This document shows positions 22,435-34,345 of a stretch of 64,000 nt of DNA, one piece after another. The stretch comes from Nymphaea colorata (lineage: Eukaryota > Streptophyta > Magnoliopsida > Nymphaeales > Nymphaeaceae), in contig NC_045143.1 in NCBI RefSeq assembly GCF_008831285.2, positions 13,477,151-13,541,150 on the forward strand, given 5' to 3'. A model generated the notes under the pieces. That model was not told where the DNA came from, made no database searches, and worked only from the letters and a program-made list of their open reading frames with translations. The stretch's first letter is position 1; each line of letters begins with the position of its first letter. The translations under genes were made by a program, and so were the position numbers.

Positions 22435-25218
22435 TGATACGGGTCTACCTAGACCTCCTCCTAAAAGCGTGTTTAAACACGGCGAGAGCAGTTGAGCAAG
22501 GGCTGAAGGATTGGAACTAGAGGATGAGCAAGACACTATGACAGCAAGGGAGGCTAAACCAGGACTTAGTGCACGAGCAGTGGGTGGCGAGGGCGGAGAT
22601 GCAAAGGCTCTAGGTCCGGATACATCCAGAGAAGACCAGCACTTGGGAGCGGATTCAACCAAGGAAGCCAAATTGAAAGTCTTAGCTCCGGTTTAGGACT
22701 AGTCCATCCTAGTGTCGGTCTTGATCCAGGTTCTTAGTAGTGGTCTAGAATGAACCTAGGTACGGAGTCTCGACTGAGCATGGTCTTAGCTCAAGTAGGC
22801 CGAACTGGCTTATTGGGAAAAATCCGAAGTCTCGGCAGCAACCTAGATGAGTGCCCCACCTTGCGCCCACCAAGCGCAAGGGTTCATTTCATTAGATAGG
22901 GGCAATACGCCCAATTCCATATTCATTTGCTTATGCATTTTACTTCAAGTTGTGTGGACCGAGATGGTTTGTACCTCGAGTCATTTGCTTTGAGTTAAAG
23001 TGAACCAGTTCGATCCATCTGTGAACCGAGTCACTTAGGTTAGTATTTAAACTTTGTGTAATTTGGATTTCATATGCAATTTGAGAAATAAACTTTCATT
23101 TGAGTTCTAGTACTCTCTCTCCTCATGTCTCCTCTCTCTCTCATGCCCCTCTCTTCCTCATCTCAACCCCCTCTCACTCGCCTGCGACGGCTGGTCCCTT
23201 TCTCCCTCACGCAACTCTCTTAGAACCCGACAGTCTTTCCTCCATCTTCTCCCCTTTCTTGGTCTCTTCCTCAACCCCTCGACTGAAGGCTTGGTGGCTG
23301 AAGATTTCCAAGGTGTGCCTCGGCCCTTGCATCTTCATCAGCCCACAAACTTCCCCACTCCAACATCGACAAGCAAAGGTGCAATCTTCCTACTCCACAA
23401 GTGAAGATTAAGGGCCTCTTCGTCCAAGGGAAGGCCGCAAAACCTCACGGTTGGCAGCAATCGACATACACCAGCAACTTAGAGGTTAGTACGTTGGAAT
23501 CCTTGATAGAGGTTGTGTAACGGCATTGAGTTAAATTTAGGTTGAGGTTCAGCCAAGGAGTGGTTTGATTCTCTCGAGTTACAGCCGAGAGTTTCAATCC
23601 AATTTCACAGTGGAAACTCCTCCTAAACTAGCTCTTACGAGTCACAAGTGATATCTTACGTTTCTCATGTATTTCCTTGAAGTTTGCTATTGATTGGCCG
23701 GTCAAACTTGTGCTAAAAAGGCGGAATCATATTCACGGTTTCAGCCTGAAATTTCATCGGAAAATCAGAAAAGAAAAGAAGGAAAAAGCAGTGAAAAGGG
23801 GTAGAAAAAGAAAAGAAAAGAAAAGCCCAAGAGAAAAAAAAAAAGAAAAAAACAATTCCGGTTGAAGTTGAGTGAGAATCGGCTTGGTTTGGAGGTGTTT
23901 GGGGCCTCCGGCCATCTTTAACTCATGAACAATTGTGCCCTTCATTCAACTGTGGAGAACTTACATTTGGTTGGGGGTATTCTTGGAATTCGTGTGGCTA
24001 AATTGAAGGATACGCCTAGGGATCTTCATCCCTAGTGGTCAGCGCACATTTGGGGAATTCATTTGGTCTCCAGCTCGCATTTGGTAAGGGAATCTCTCTC
24101 ATTGATCGTCTATCATCCATCCCTAGCCCACATCTGGACACGTGGCCAGCATCCAAGCAGGTGGGCCGCGCGCCTTCATCTCTTCCTCATTTCTAGGAGC
24201 TGTCCTCCACCTCACACCCCTCTTCCACTTAGGACTTCCTTAGCTCGAGCCATATGTCCCAAACCATCCTACATTTGCTCCTAAGCTGACTCCCCACACC
24301 ACCCAAGCAAGTGCCACCTGAGGCTAGTCCACATTTGGCCTCAATCTTCACTCGTGCAATCCCTTAGCCCCACGTTTGGTAACTCAGCTGTCATTTGGCC
24401 TGAACCCAGCTCATTCACACGAGCTCATCGACCATTGCCAACCCTCTCTCTATTTCCGAGATAACCCTTAAGCTATTCACCTAGCCTACCCATACCCGAA
24501 CCACATCCACTAAACCTAAACCTAGTCAACTAGATACGAGTTACTCAAACCTAGTCAAACCTCACCAAGCTCATTGGAACTAAACCTATCCAAGCCGGCC
24601 ACACTATAGGTTCAGTTCGAGCTCTAGACCGAGCTCAACATCACTACCGTAGCTAGGTTTATTCCAAGCTCTAGACCGAGCTTGTTACCCTACAACGGCG
24701 TCCTAGCTTCCATTGGCGAGCAGTCTTCATCCGGCATCCAATCTTCGGATAGGTGATCTTCCGTGGCACTTCAAAACCACCTGTAGACGGTTCTTACATC
24801 TGCACCATTCAGCCTTCACCAGCATTGGTCTTCTCATCCTATGTAGCTGAAATACTCGGGAAGTGGTCTTCATCCCGTGGTCTCTGTGCGGGAACACCAA
24901 GCTAGCCTTGGTTGGGTACGTGTTCATCTTAGTTTACTGATTGCATTTTCATCCAAGTTTTCTTGTAGTTTTTCGGTGGCCATTGGCCTAAGATCCGGCT
25001 GCTAGACACTGGTATCTATATTAGCTTGTTCTTAATGCTTGAATTATTGTTTTGTTATTCCAATTGAGTTAGAATAGATTGTTCCTCTTGTGCTCGCTTA
25101 GCCTCACTTCCGTTAGTAATCCTTGTAGTAGGTTCATCTTAGGCTCCCTCAAGAGATCTTGGGGATAGGATCAGCTGTAGGAAGGCGTCCAGCCCTACTC
25201 CGGAGCAAGGTCCTATCA
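22435..25218 (+). repeat. 3' LTR of the Gypsy element
   Basis: About 2784 bp, starting TGATACGGG and ending GGTCCTATCA. It matches the 5' LTR nearly base for base over most of its length. The LTR/flank boundary at 25218 is where similarity to the 5' LTR stops: GGATTCC here, against ATTTGGTATC after the 5' LTR. Confidence 0.92.
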
Positions 25219-27822
25219 GGATTCCGTATAATATTGAAAATAAATAAAAACAACTGGTGCTTTAGTGAAATTTTTTTATAAAAAGGGTTCCATGTTTTCT
25301 CTCTTTTGTTTTCCATCTTTGTCTTCATTACATCATTCTTAATTATTCACCATGTCCAGCGTTCGACGACATGCGCTGAAGACTAACTAATTGTGGCTGG
25401 AGACTGACTACTGGGGACCGACGCTGTCACCAACCACCAGTGACTGACAAAATGGTATCAGATGATGGTTTTTTGTTTATCTATTTCTTTTGTTTTAGAT
25501 TTTATTTTTCTTTATAACCATAAAAACCTGCAGTCGGCAGTCGCAATAACCGGCCAACGATTTCTAGTTACCTATCTCACTCACTCTCTCTCTCTCACAC
25601 ACACACAGACACTCTCGCTCTCTCTGTCTTTCTCTAACCCTTGGCACTGAAACCCTTTATCGACCATGGAGCTGTCGTTTTTGGCATCATAATGATCTTC
25701 TTTCCTTTTGTTGCTTCAAATGATTGGTGGTTGACATGCATGGTCTGGTGAGGTTGAAGCTGGTGTGTTTGAACTTTGAAGCTAAGAGGAGGGTGGCTGC
25801 AACGGACGCTCATGCCTAACAGACATTTTTTCATCTCAGAAATTTGTTCCCATCCCATCCCAAGGGGTGGGATGAAATTTACAGAAAGAAGTTTTCGGAA
25901 ATCAACCCAAGAGCAAATTTTTTCATCCCAAGTTTGATGAGTAGGTTAAATTTTTAAAAAATTTGAATTTTATTTCCAATACTACAAGATATTTCCACAC
26001 TGGCCGTAGCCCTACCTTAGGGAAATAAAAAAAAAATAAATTCAAACAAATAAAACTTTTTAATTTGGCCCTATAGTTTTGGACCCGGGTTTAGTTTGGT
26101 CCTGAACTCAGATCCAACCCACAAAAATGCAGCCTGCAATCCCCTCCCCAACCCCCATTGTTGCCCTTATGAAAACCTTTCTCTTGTCTGCCACTCTACC
26201 TGCCTGGCGTCTGGACTGCAGCTGGAACGCTACCGTCTGCCGCAGCCCAGACACCATTGGTCCGTCACTACCGGCTGCCCCTTTGGACGATGAAAAACAT
26301 GTTTTAATATTTCTAAAAATTAGGTACAAATATTCGTCGTTCACTTGTTCCCCAGTGGGAAAGTATGTGTTGTTTGTTGAGGCTTTGATGCATTTTTGGT
26401 ATTGGGAGAGAATTGTGTCTTCTATAAACAGGATTTTGAGATTAATTTTTTGTTTATGAGGGAGAGGGACGGCTTTTTCCTCTTTTCTGTATTCATAGAC
26501 ATGAATTTAGGTTTTTTTTTTTGTTTCTTTTAGTAGCTCGAGTTCGATGCCTTTCCTGTGATTCATAGACATGAATTTGGGGGTTTTTTTGGAGTTTTAT
26601 TTTCTTTCATTTGTATGTTAGAGTTGGATAGCATTTTTCGAGGAGTTGGTATGTCGATTATATTAATTCTGGGGCTTTTTATTTTTGGGCATTCTTTACA
26701 ATGTGAATCTGATGTATTATTTTTGTTCAGGGACATGTTCATTATTTGAGCAACATAAAGAAAGTAGATAAGGAGATTAAAAAGATTGCGAAGAAAGACA
26801 ATAATCTGTGGTAAGTGTCATTCTTTTCAGATCGGTTTTTTTATTATACTTTTACCTGCAGAAATTAGGATCATCTGCTTGTCAACATGGTTTTATGTTT
26901 TATTTGCTTGAATAATAATACTAAGTGTGCTGTCAGCGTGATTCTAGATCCTCATGTGCCTTAAGCTCATGTCACCTCTTGCTGAATAGCTTAGGGCATC
27001 TGGATTGTGTGTTTAAGACCTTTCATGTCTTCTCTTGGCCGTTGCTCATGGAAGGTGGACTATTGAATGGAACTTCATACTCAGGGAAAGTAAATCCTAA
27101 GCATATATTCATATATCCTAAGGAAATTAAAATTTACTTTCAAGTTGAAGACTCCAGATCAAGTCTCAAACCTACCATCGTGTTCCTTGAATTTCCCCTA
27201 TACCCTCAATTCAAAAACAAAAAGTTTATCGACGACTTTGACCATATAAGATAACATTGTGAATTTGCCTAACTCTATCTCAACATTTATTAATTTCAGA
27301 AATAATGAGGTGTTTTTTTCATTGATGCAAGAAAGTTAAGCAAAAAAATGCCTAGGTGACTTTAAAAGATTAGGCAATTCCTCATGTTCTCTTCGTAGAA
27401 GGCAAAAATTTTATTAATTTAATAGTTGACTTTTACAAATAGATTTGTCGATCTTTTTAAACTAACCATGAAAGATTTTTTCAAAAATATAAAGAGTTTA
27501 TATGTGTTTTACTATTGTCAGATGTATTTTCAATGAATTTATAATGGTTTTGTGCATTTTTAAGCCTATGACCTTTTTTAACTTTAACTAACTTCATTGT
27601 CCACTGTGTTTTATAGCCATGAAGATTTTTCGATATCTCTGAAAGGTTTACGACTCTAAAACGCTCAAAGGAGATCTTGTGAAAGGTTCCAAAGATCAGA
27701 TGTTAAACAATTCATTAGTATTGATTTTCCCATATGATTCATCCTCTCGCCCTAGTCCATAAACAATCACTTCAACCCCCAACCCCACTCTTTTATTTGA
27801 AATAAAAATAAAAAATATACGG
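25219..27822. other. AT-rich region without a confident gene
   Basis: Contents include a mixed CT/CA microsatellite at about 25575-25630, several poly-T runs, and a partial duplication around 'attcatagacatgaattt' at about 26490 and 26562. One segment that looks like an isolated exon is listed separately. Open frames (for example 26925-27254) have no recognisable motif. Confidence 0.45.
26730..26813 (+). other. Possible orphan exon
   Basis: A good acceptor (attatttttgttcag) precedes a lysine-rich frame reading HVHYLSNIKKVDKEIKKIAK, followed by a good donor (CTGTG|GTAAGTG). I could not connect it to neighbouring exons or recognise the protein. It may be a captured gene fragment or chance. Confidence 0.25.
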
Positions 27823-30003
27823 TTGCAACGTCTTATATGGGAGACATCAATAAATGAGAGAGATGAAATTAGGCGAGTATATATTAATCATGAGCTATAT
27901 CGACACAAGCTTAGTAGATATCTAGTGTCAGGTCCTTCAAATCATCATCGTAAATTTCAAGCTTCATGGTTTCAAAGATTTTTATGGTTAGAATATTTTC
28001 TCAAAACTGATAGTGCATATTGTTTGTCGTGTTATCTTTTTATTATTGCAGCTTCAAATGACAGTCAATGTATTACTAAATGATTCAGAGCTTGGAATAG
28101 GGTAGGTGGTAGTAAGAAAACATATGCATTTCATAGTCATGAGAATCAAGTCAAAATGTTCCCCATAATATGAACATGCTAGCATTTAATGACTTAAGTC
28201 ATCAATGTACACACAGATAAAATTATTGAAGCAAAGTTCAGAGCTTGTTCACAACAACCACTTGAGATTGAAGGGATCTATAGATGCAATTCATTGGTTA
28301 ACATTTCAAACTTATGCTTTTAGTGGTCATGATGAAAGTTCAAGTTCATTGAATCAAGGTAACTTTATTGAGTTCACGAAAACTTTAGCCAGTTATAATG
28401 ATAAAATTGCATAAGTTATTTTGGATAATTCTCTAAATAATGCTAAATATATATCACCAATAGTTCAAAAAGAAATTTTAGATGTTTTTGTAAGTAGTGA
28501 GAGCTAACTTATAGAAGAAATTGGTGATGTTAAACATTTTATTACTATTGGTGAAGCTTGAGATGAGTCCAAGAGAAAGCAGTGGATGTTGTTCTTAGAT
28601 TTGTTAATAAATAAGGTCAAACTCAAGAGCGATTTTTAGATGTTATGCATGTGAGAGATATTACAATAATTACTTTGAAAAATGCAATTTCTACTTTGTT
28701 ATCTCAATATAATCTTAGTAGTCAAGATATATGGGATCAAGAATATGATTGTGCTAGTAATTTGCGAGGTGAATGGAGTGGATTGCAAACATTTATTTCG
28801 AATAAATGTCCTTATACATATTATTTTCATTGTTTTGCTCATAGATTACAACTTGCACTTGTTGAACCTTCAAAAGAAGTTGTCAATGTTTAAATTTTTT
28901 GAACAGTTAACATATGTGATTAATGTTGTTAGTACAAGCAGTAAACGCAATGATGAATTACATGAAAATTGCATTTAGAATTGTTGTAGATGAACTTGAA
29001 ATTTGAAGAAGACTTAATCAAATAGGATCCATACAATGGTCTGGTGATACTAGATAAAGATCTCATTTTTTGTCTGTCTGCAGTTTGATAAAAATGTTCG
29101 ATGCAACATGTGTAGTATTAGAAAACTTAAGAGACAATGAATCAACATATCAAATACGGGATGAAGGTAAATCAATTTACAACATGATCACATCATTTGA
29201 CTTGTATTTATTTTGCATTTGGTACAAGAAATTTTGGGACAAAGTGTTACTCTTTGTCAAGCATTGCAAAGTCAAAGACAAGATACTTTAAATACAATAT
29301 CTATAGTTTATAATTCAAAAAAGTTTGATTCATTTATAGACACTATAGGAGCATTTTGTATGGCACATGGTATCTCTATTTCAGATATAAATGCTCAATA
29401 TTTTGTCAAAGGATCACGTTCTCATTGTGAACATAATTTTATTACAATAAGACATCATTATCATGTTGATATTTTTATTTCTATCATTAATTTTCAACTG
29501 GTAGAGTTGAACAGTAGATTTAATAAGAATTATGTGAAAATACTTTGTTTGATGTTGACATTCGACCCTAGAAATCAATATGCATTGTTTAATGCATGAG
29601 ATGTATACACTCTTACACATAAGTTTTATCCTGAAGATTTTTTAGACTCGAATTTTTATGAGTTTAAATTATCAGTTGAGACATTATAAGAATAATATTT
29701 GATATCATCCAAGTTTTTAAAATTTGAGTACACTATCAAATGTATGTCAAACATTAATACATAGTAGAAAAAAGTGAATGATATCTTTATACAGGTTCCT
29801 TAATCTCATTCTAATGCTTTTTGTTTCCATTGTACCACAGAAAGGGCATTCTCTATTATGAAACTTATTAAAACAAGGTTGTGTAATAAAATAGATGATG
29901 AATTCTTTGCAGATTGTCTACTTTTATATATTGAGAAAAGAATTTCTCAAATATCTGATTTGAATGATATTATTAGTGTCTTTTATAAGATGAAAAGTCG
30001 TTG
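27823..30003 (+). pseudogene. Decayed hAT transposase (TTF zinc finger, DUF4371 core, hAT dimerisation end)
   Basis: The order matches plant hAT-derived TTF-type proteins. The TTF finger region is at 27825-28060 (INERDEIRRVYINHELYRHK, then FQASWFQRFLWLEYF and YCLSCYLF). A DUF4371-like section spans about 28160-28640. The RNase H-like core follows at 28660-28890 (DIWDQEYDCASNLRGEWSGL, HCFAHRLQLALVEPSKEV). A middle segment lies at 29070-29600. The C-terminal dimerisation motif is near 29835-30000 (TTERAFSIMKLIKTRLCNKI, then CLLLYIEKRISQ). Many stops and frameshifts break it. I did not find element ends or a target duplication. Confidence 0.88.
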
Positions 30004-30004
30004 A

Positions 30005-30237
30005 GCACAACATTGTCACTCTAGCCACACTATTTTTGTGTTTTCATGCATCATAAGCATCAGAGTCTTTTTGTGCTTGTGCACTATTTCCCTCAGTCAT
30101 GATGTGGTTTAGTGCAACAATGGCTTCAGCCTCTTCTAAGGCAAACTGTATTTTTGTATGCTATATATCATAATTATCCCCATTCAACTTCTCAATGTGT
30201 GCCAAGACTAAGTTTAATCAACCAACCTCTTCGAGTT
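30005..30237 (-). pseudogene. gag: Copia gag N-terminal fragment
   Basis: The minus strand reads KLNGDNYDIWHTKIQFALEE and NHIMTEGNSAQAQKDSDAYD, the start of a Copia gag of the LNGxNYxxW type. It stops two bases from the end of the hAT relic, so the element is truncated there. Upstream on the minus strand lies the LTR-like repeat at 30375-30986, the right arrangement for LTR, leader and gag. Confidence 0.7.
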
Positions 30238-30374
30238 CACTTTTAGCATATATATTTCCATATGTGTTGACTGCGATCCTTGGGACACCTTCTTCCGTTT
30301 TCAATATTTCCGTCTTTAATCATAGAGAAAATGGCTAACTGCCAATCTTGAGCGGGTGAGGTGTATTACGGCAC

Positions 30375-30628
30375 TTCGCTCATGGTTTGGATTCTGCCAA
30401 AATCTAATAATTCTCCCAGACCGCTTTCACAATATATTGTTTTCTACCCATGAAATGCACCTTAATTAACAAAGCCTACACAAACACAAACATTGATGAA
30501 CATACACACACCTGTTAAGGCTTCATTTTTGAGCAACAACAGGTCCCATGTTGGGCAAGAGGTTCTCTCCTTGGTAGAAGGCAACGAGGCTTTTGTTCTT
30601 GGTGGCAACAACAAAGTAATAGAGAAAG

Positions 30629-30676
<48 letters not shown>

Positions 30677-30986
30677 GGGGGGGGGTTAGAGGGAGAAGTA
30701 AATTTGGGGACAAGGTTTGCTTCATGAGTCTTTTGGTATCAAGAAATTGATGACATTTGTAGACTCCAGGTTTCCTTTCTCCAATCTAATAGTGGGTGTG
30801 TCTTTTGGAGGCACTTTTTGGGATGTCCCTTCAAAACACCTCTTAGAGGCATCTCTTGGAGATATTTTTGAAATATAAAAGATAATATTTAACCAACATT
30901 TATTTAAAATAAAAAAAAATACTTGGACGTGTCTTTTACCAAGTATGTCATAATATTGGAATGCAATGAATAGCCACATTTCAACA
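30375..30986 (-). repeat. Copia LTR-like repeat (right-hand relative at 35040-35434)
   Basis: On the minus strand it starts TGTTGAAATGTGG and is preceded by a classic Copia polypurine tract. It resembles 35434-35040 through 'gcattccaatattatg', 'gcatctcttgga' and 'gaagcctta' down to a shared 'attagatttt'. It has gained a GA microsatellite and poly-G. The inner boundary is uncertain, because the shared region may include leader sequence. Confidence 0.6.
30632..30685 (+). repeat. GA microsatellite followed by poly-G
   Basis: A 'gagaga' run of about 40 bp is followed by a run of about ten G. It lies inside the LTR-like repeat and is absent from the relative at 35040-35434, so it expanded after the two diverged. 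Confidence 0.9.
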
Positions 30987-31000
30987 TCTCCCACTTGACC
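30987..31000 (-). other. Copia-type polypurine tract
   Basis: The minus strand reads GGTCAAGTGGGAGA immediately before TGTTGAAATG, the usual plant Copia arrangement at the start of a 3' LTR. It shows that at least one element ran from the right into this LTR. Confidence 0.65.
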
Positions 31001-31699
31001 ATGAATTTTGCTTTGCTTTCGCCCACTATTTGGGCTTCCCATTATGTGCTATGAGGTTTCCACATCGTTACAAGGCTTTTTCATTTAGGGTTTATCTATT
31101 GTATAACATGTTTATCATTATGAGGTTTTTTCATTTCGGGTTTTTCCTGTGTAATTATAAATATTGAATACCCATATGGGCAACATGCTTTGTAAAAAAG
31201 ACTTCACTGATCCCTTTTGTTAAGGATGTGCAATCATATCAGTAAATAGGCAAATAATCAATCCAGGAGTCAGATAGATCTAGCTTTGCAAAAAGGCACT
31301 CAGAAATATAACAAACAATATCTCTTTGAATGTTCTGCCCATTGTTCCTTCTGCTCATATCTTTATAGTTGAAGCTTTGATTTCCAAACATCTTGGTACA
31401 ACAGTTTTTCTTCATATGTATTCTGCCTCATTTAAAAAACACGACTTTACCTGGACATCCATGCTTCTTTTGCAATTCTGTACCATTTTTCCAGGGATAG
31501 AGCCATGATTTTTTTCTATGGGGCATTAAGCATATGCTATAAATTTTCAATTGGTCATGTGGCAGTCACCTGGGCTTCATGGGGCTGTCCTATATAACTG
31601 AACTCATATCTACCCTTGTTCAACCACTAATTTAAGATTTTATAGAATGGGTGTTGTGGCCACGTTGCCCCACCTAATTATAACCCTGCATTTCTCTTA

Positions 31700-32260
31700 T
31701 CGAATTTGTTATTATTTTTTTTAAGGTTTTATACTTAGATGGTGCATTTTTAGTCAAGGGCTGGTTTTGGACTAGTAAGAATGCATTTTTCTTTTCTTTC
31801 TACATGTGTTCTTGCTTTATTGCCCATTGTAGGGGAAGTTCAATTAACTTAAGACCATTGACATTAAGTCATAGAGCAGAAAAAACCATTCTCCAAAAAG
31901 AGGGTAGACTATTTAATATAGTTGATATTTACATGTTCTCGGTATCACTCTTCCTGCTACGGCTAGATGTTTAGCCATTGCTAGCATTTTATTCACATGA
32001 TCTACCACGCTATCAGATTCTTTCATTCTATATGAATTGTATTGCTCAAGAAGAAGTTGCACTTAAGTCTCAAATGTGATGCCATTGCATCAAACATTTT
32101 TTTAGCAGTTTTGTAATCCTCAACCATCATCCATATAAGTCATCATAACTGTTCAATCCATTAGACCATCTTGCAAGTTTTTTTTTATGATTTTTATTCT
32201 CATCTTTAGAAGGCTTGTCTTCTAAAGATGGGATTTACTTGTCCCATTTAATTTGCCAGT
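31700..32260 (-). pseudogene. gag: Decayed Copia gag (UBN2-type) fragment
   Basis: In shifting minus-strand frames I read VEDYKTAKKMFDAMASHLRL and then STILNSLPPSWRMVFSAL, characteristic of the middle of Copia UBN2-type gag. It lies between the two LTR-like repeats in the same orientation, consistent with a minus-strand element spanning about 35434 to 30375 whose pol is lost or unrecognisable. Confidence 0.65.
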
Positions 32261-32620
32261 TTTGGCTAATTTGGTGGCACATATCTTACTTGTCATTTTT
32301 ATCTCTTTATTTGGCAAGTTTAATAATAAAAAAAAGAATAAACACAAAGCAAATGAATGAGTAGACAAAATAATTAATGTCTACTAAACTTGATTTAAAT
32401 GCACAAGTCTAAAATAACACGTTAGATTTGTTCCACGTGATTTTTATGTTTTCAGTGTCTTTCTATAATTTTCTGAACTTTTTTTATTTTTAATCTATTT
32501 CGAAATGTATTTCAAACATATGTTCCTTTCTACACTTTTAGAAAAGTATGAAGTACTAAGATGTAATATTTATCTTAAAGAAGACTCGTATTAGAAAAAT
32601 TACTTTGGCAACCCTTTTTA

Positions 32621-32922
32621 GCAAATTTCTAAGGAGAAAAGGCTGCGGGATAAATGTATAAAATCTATAACAGCCTTTTATGAAGCATCCAAAAACCTTT
32701 GGATCGATTTTATAATTTCCGAAAAAGTGGATACGTAAACTGCTCTTTTGACGAGATCTCTTATTTTGCAAAACCCGAATTTCTGAGGAGAAAAGGCCGT
32801 GGCACAAATATTTAAAATCTATAACAGCCTTTTTGAAAGCAACCAAAAAATTTTGGATCGATTGTATAATTTCCAAAAAAGCGGACATAAGAGCTGATCT
32901 ATTGACGAGGTATCTTATTTTC
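32621..32922 (+). repeat. Two-copy direct repeat, about 154-bp period
   Basis: Unit 1 (about 32621-32770) and unit 2 (about 32775-32922) share 'gaggagaaaaggc', 'aaaatctataacagcctttt' and 'ttggatcgatt.tataattt', then end in similar 'ttgacgag.t.tcttatttt' sequence. They are diverged at scattered positions. No coding role is seen. Confidence 0.75.
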
Positions 32923-33159
32923 CAAGTTCGTTTCTCTCTCTTCTCTGAGTGTTCCTTCTCACTTTTTTAGAGTTTTAATATGCAGAATGTTAGCATATGA
33001 CATTTTATGTTAGCATATGACATTTTTCAACCATGGCACATATGTCATATATAGGTGGTACCGGTATGGGTGCTGGTATAAGTGTGAAAAAGCAAGCAGG
33101 TACATGTATGGCATTTTCACAGTGATATGGTGATAATTATATATTTTTAATTTTAAAAA

Positions 33160-33960
33160 ATAAAATTAACAAAATTAATATCATCACATCATTAAATAAA
33201 TAAAGAGATGACTCCTAATTTCAACAAAACGTCATAAAAATACTTCTGCTAATTTCATAGGAACTGAAATTAGCTCTTAAAAATGTGAATCAGCTCTTAA
33301 AAATCAAATTGAAACAAATAACGAAAATAACAAAGTAATCTAGTATCAACCAAAAACATTAAAATGCACATTCATAGACTAATCTCCGTAAATTCACCCA
33401 AAACCCCATATTGCAGCCCCAAAATCCTCGCCATTTTCCAGGAAACCCTTTTGGACCAATCATACGAGAGAACTCAAGAAACAAACTCAAACTCGACAAA
33501 ATTCATCTCCTCTCGTGCTACTAATCAAAATCAACAAAAAAAAAAAAAAAAAAAAAAAGATGAACCACTAAACACATCGAACAAGTCGACAGACAAAACA
33601 AAACAACACTAAATCGAGAGAGATAGAGATAGGAAAGGAAAAAAAAAATTGCAGGCAAAGCTGCTGCAGGCCGCCGCCATCCGCCACCAGTCACTGCCGC
33701 CAGCTACCCAAGCTCTCGCCGGACGCCGAATCTCCCGCGGTAGAAGAAAGAAATGGGGAAAGCAAGTCACTGGCGATAAATAGGAAAGGAAAAAAAGTTG
33801 TACCAACCCTAAAACAGCCAAATAAAAAAACATATTACTCTGTCTGTCATTGCCAACTCGCCGTTTGTCGCCAGTTGCTACTCAAGCTCCCGCGGAAAGA
33901 CCAAAGAAGCTCGAGAGGGAGAAGAAAGAAACGTCGAGTGTCAGGGACGAAGTAATAGAA
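33160..33960. other. Non-coding region with A-rich run and diverged duplication
   Basis: A run of about 20 A lies at about 33538-33558. Around 33690-33800 and 33870-33960 there is a loose duplication ('gccag.t.ct.c.caagctc.cgc', 'agaagaaagaaa'). The minus-strand open frames are low in complexity. I do not identify a gene. Confidence 0.4.
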
Positions 33961-33973
33961 CATATTATTATGG

Positions 33974-34008
33974 TTTGGATCTGGTTTTGACCCGAAACCA
34001 GATCCAAA
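33974..34008. repeat. Perfect 14-bp inverted repeat with 7-nt loop
   Basis: TTTGGATCTGGTTT at 33974-33987 and its exact complement AAACCAGATCCAAA at 33995-34008. The vocabulary ('ttggatc') resembles the minisatellite at 3640-4085. I see no adjacent gene for it to act on. Confidence 0.85.
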
Positions 34009-34269
34009 TATACCAAAGCGTACTTGCATACCCGTTTTGGCGTACCAGCGTACCGGAATGGATATGTGGGTCTCCCCAGCGTACTGTGGTGACATAGACC
34101 GGCACACTTTCCGACCGATGGAAATGGGGCCAATAAGACCGGCTCAACTTGTTAGAAACACCACGACGACGGCTGGAGGTGGTGGAGAGCACAGTGAGCG
34201 GTTGGGCGAGTGTTCAAAGATGAACAAGAGTGAGGAAGAAGCCCTAACGGGCAAAAAATTTATCTGCGC

Positions 34270-34345
34270 AAAAAAGTCGGGTCCGACTTTTTTCCAGGGA
34301 AAAATTACCCTGGATCAACCTTTTTACCCGGGAAAAGTTACCGGT
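34270..34345. repeat. Cluster of short palindromes
   Basis: AAAAAAGTCGG at 34270-34280 pairs exactly with CCGACTTTTTT at 34283-34293. CCAGGG at 34294-34299 pairs with CCCTGG at 34308-34313. The block from about 34289 ('tttttccagggaaaaatta') is then echoed by 'tttttacccgggaaaagtta', so hairpin and direct-repeat structure overlap. It may be the edge of a small DNA transposon. Confidence 0.6.

Larger units (their letters stand above)
14220..25218 (+). mobile_element. Ty3/Gypsy chromovirus-like LTR retrotransposon with 2.8-kb LTRs, coding region decayed
   Basis: The structure is complete in outline: 5' LTR (14220-17033), primer-binding site, gag, protease, reverse transcriptase, RNase H, integrase with GPY/F segment and chromodomain-like tail, polypurine tract, and 3' LTR (22435-25218). 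Order and motifs identify a Gypsy element of the chromovirus branch. The internal region is about 5.4 kb, normal for the group, but the LTRs are long. Many in-frame stops and frameshifts make it non-autonomous. The flanking pentamers (gcatc left, ggatt right) do not form a clean target-site duplication. Confidence 0.93.

Noticed and set aside
30462-30750. Open frames across the GA microsatellite on both strands
   Set aside because: They are Glu-Arg or Leu-Ser repeats generated by the dinucleotide run inside an LTR-like repeat.
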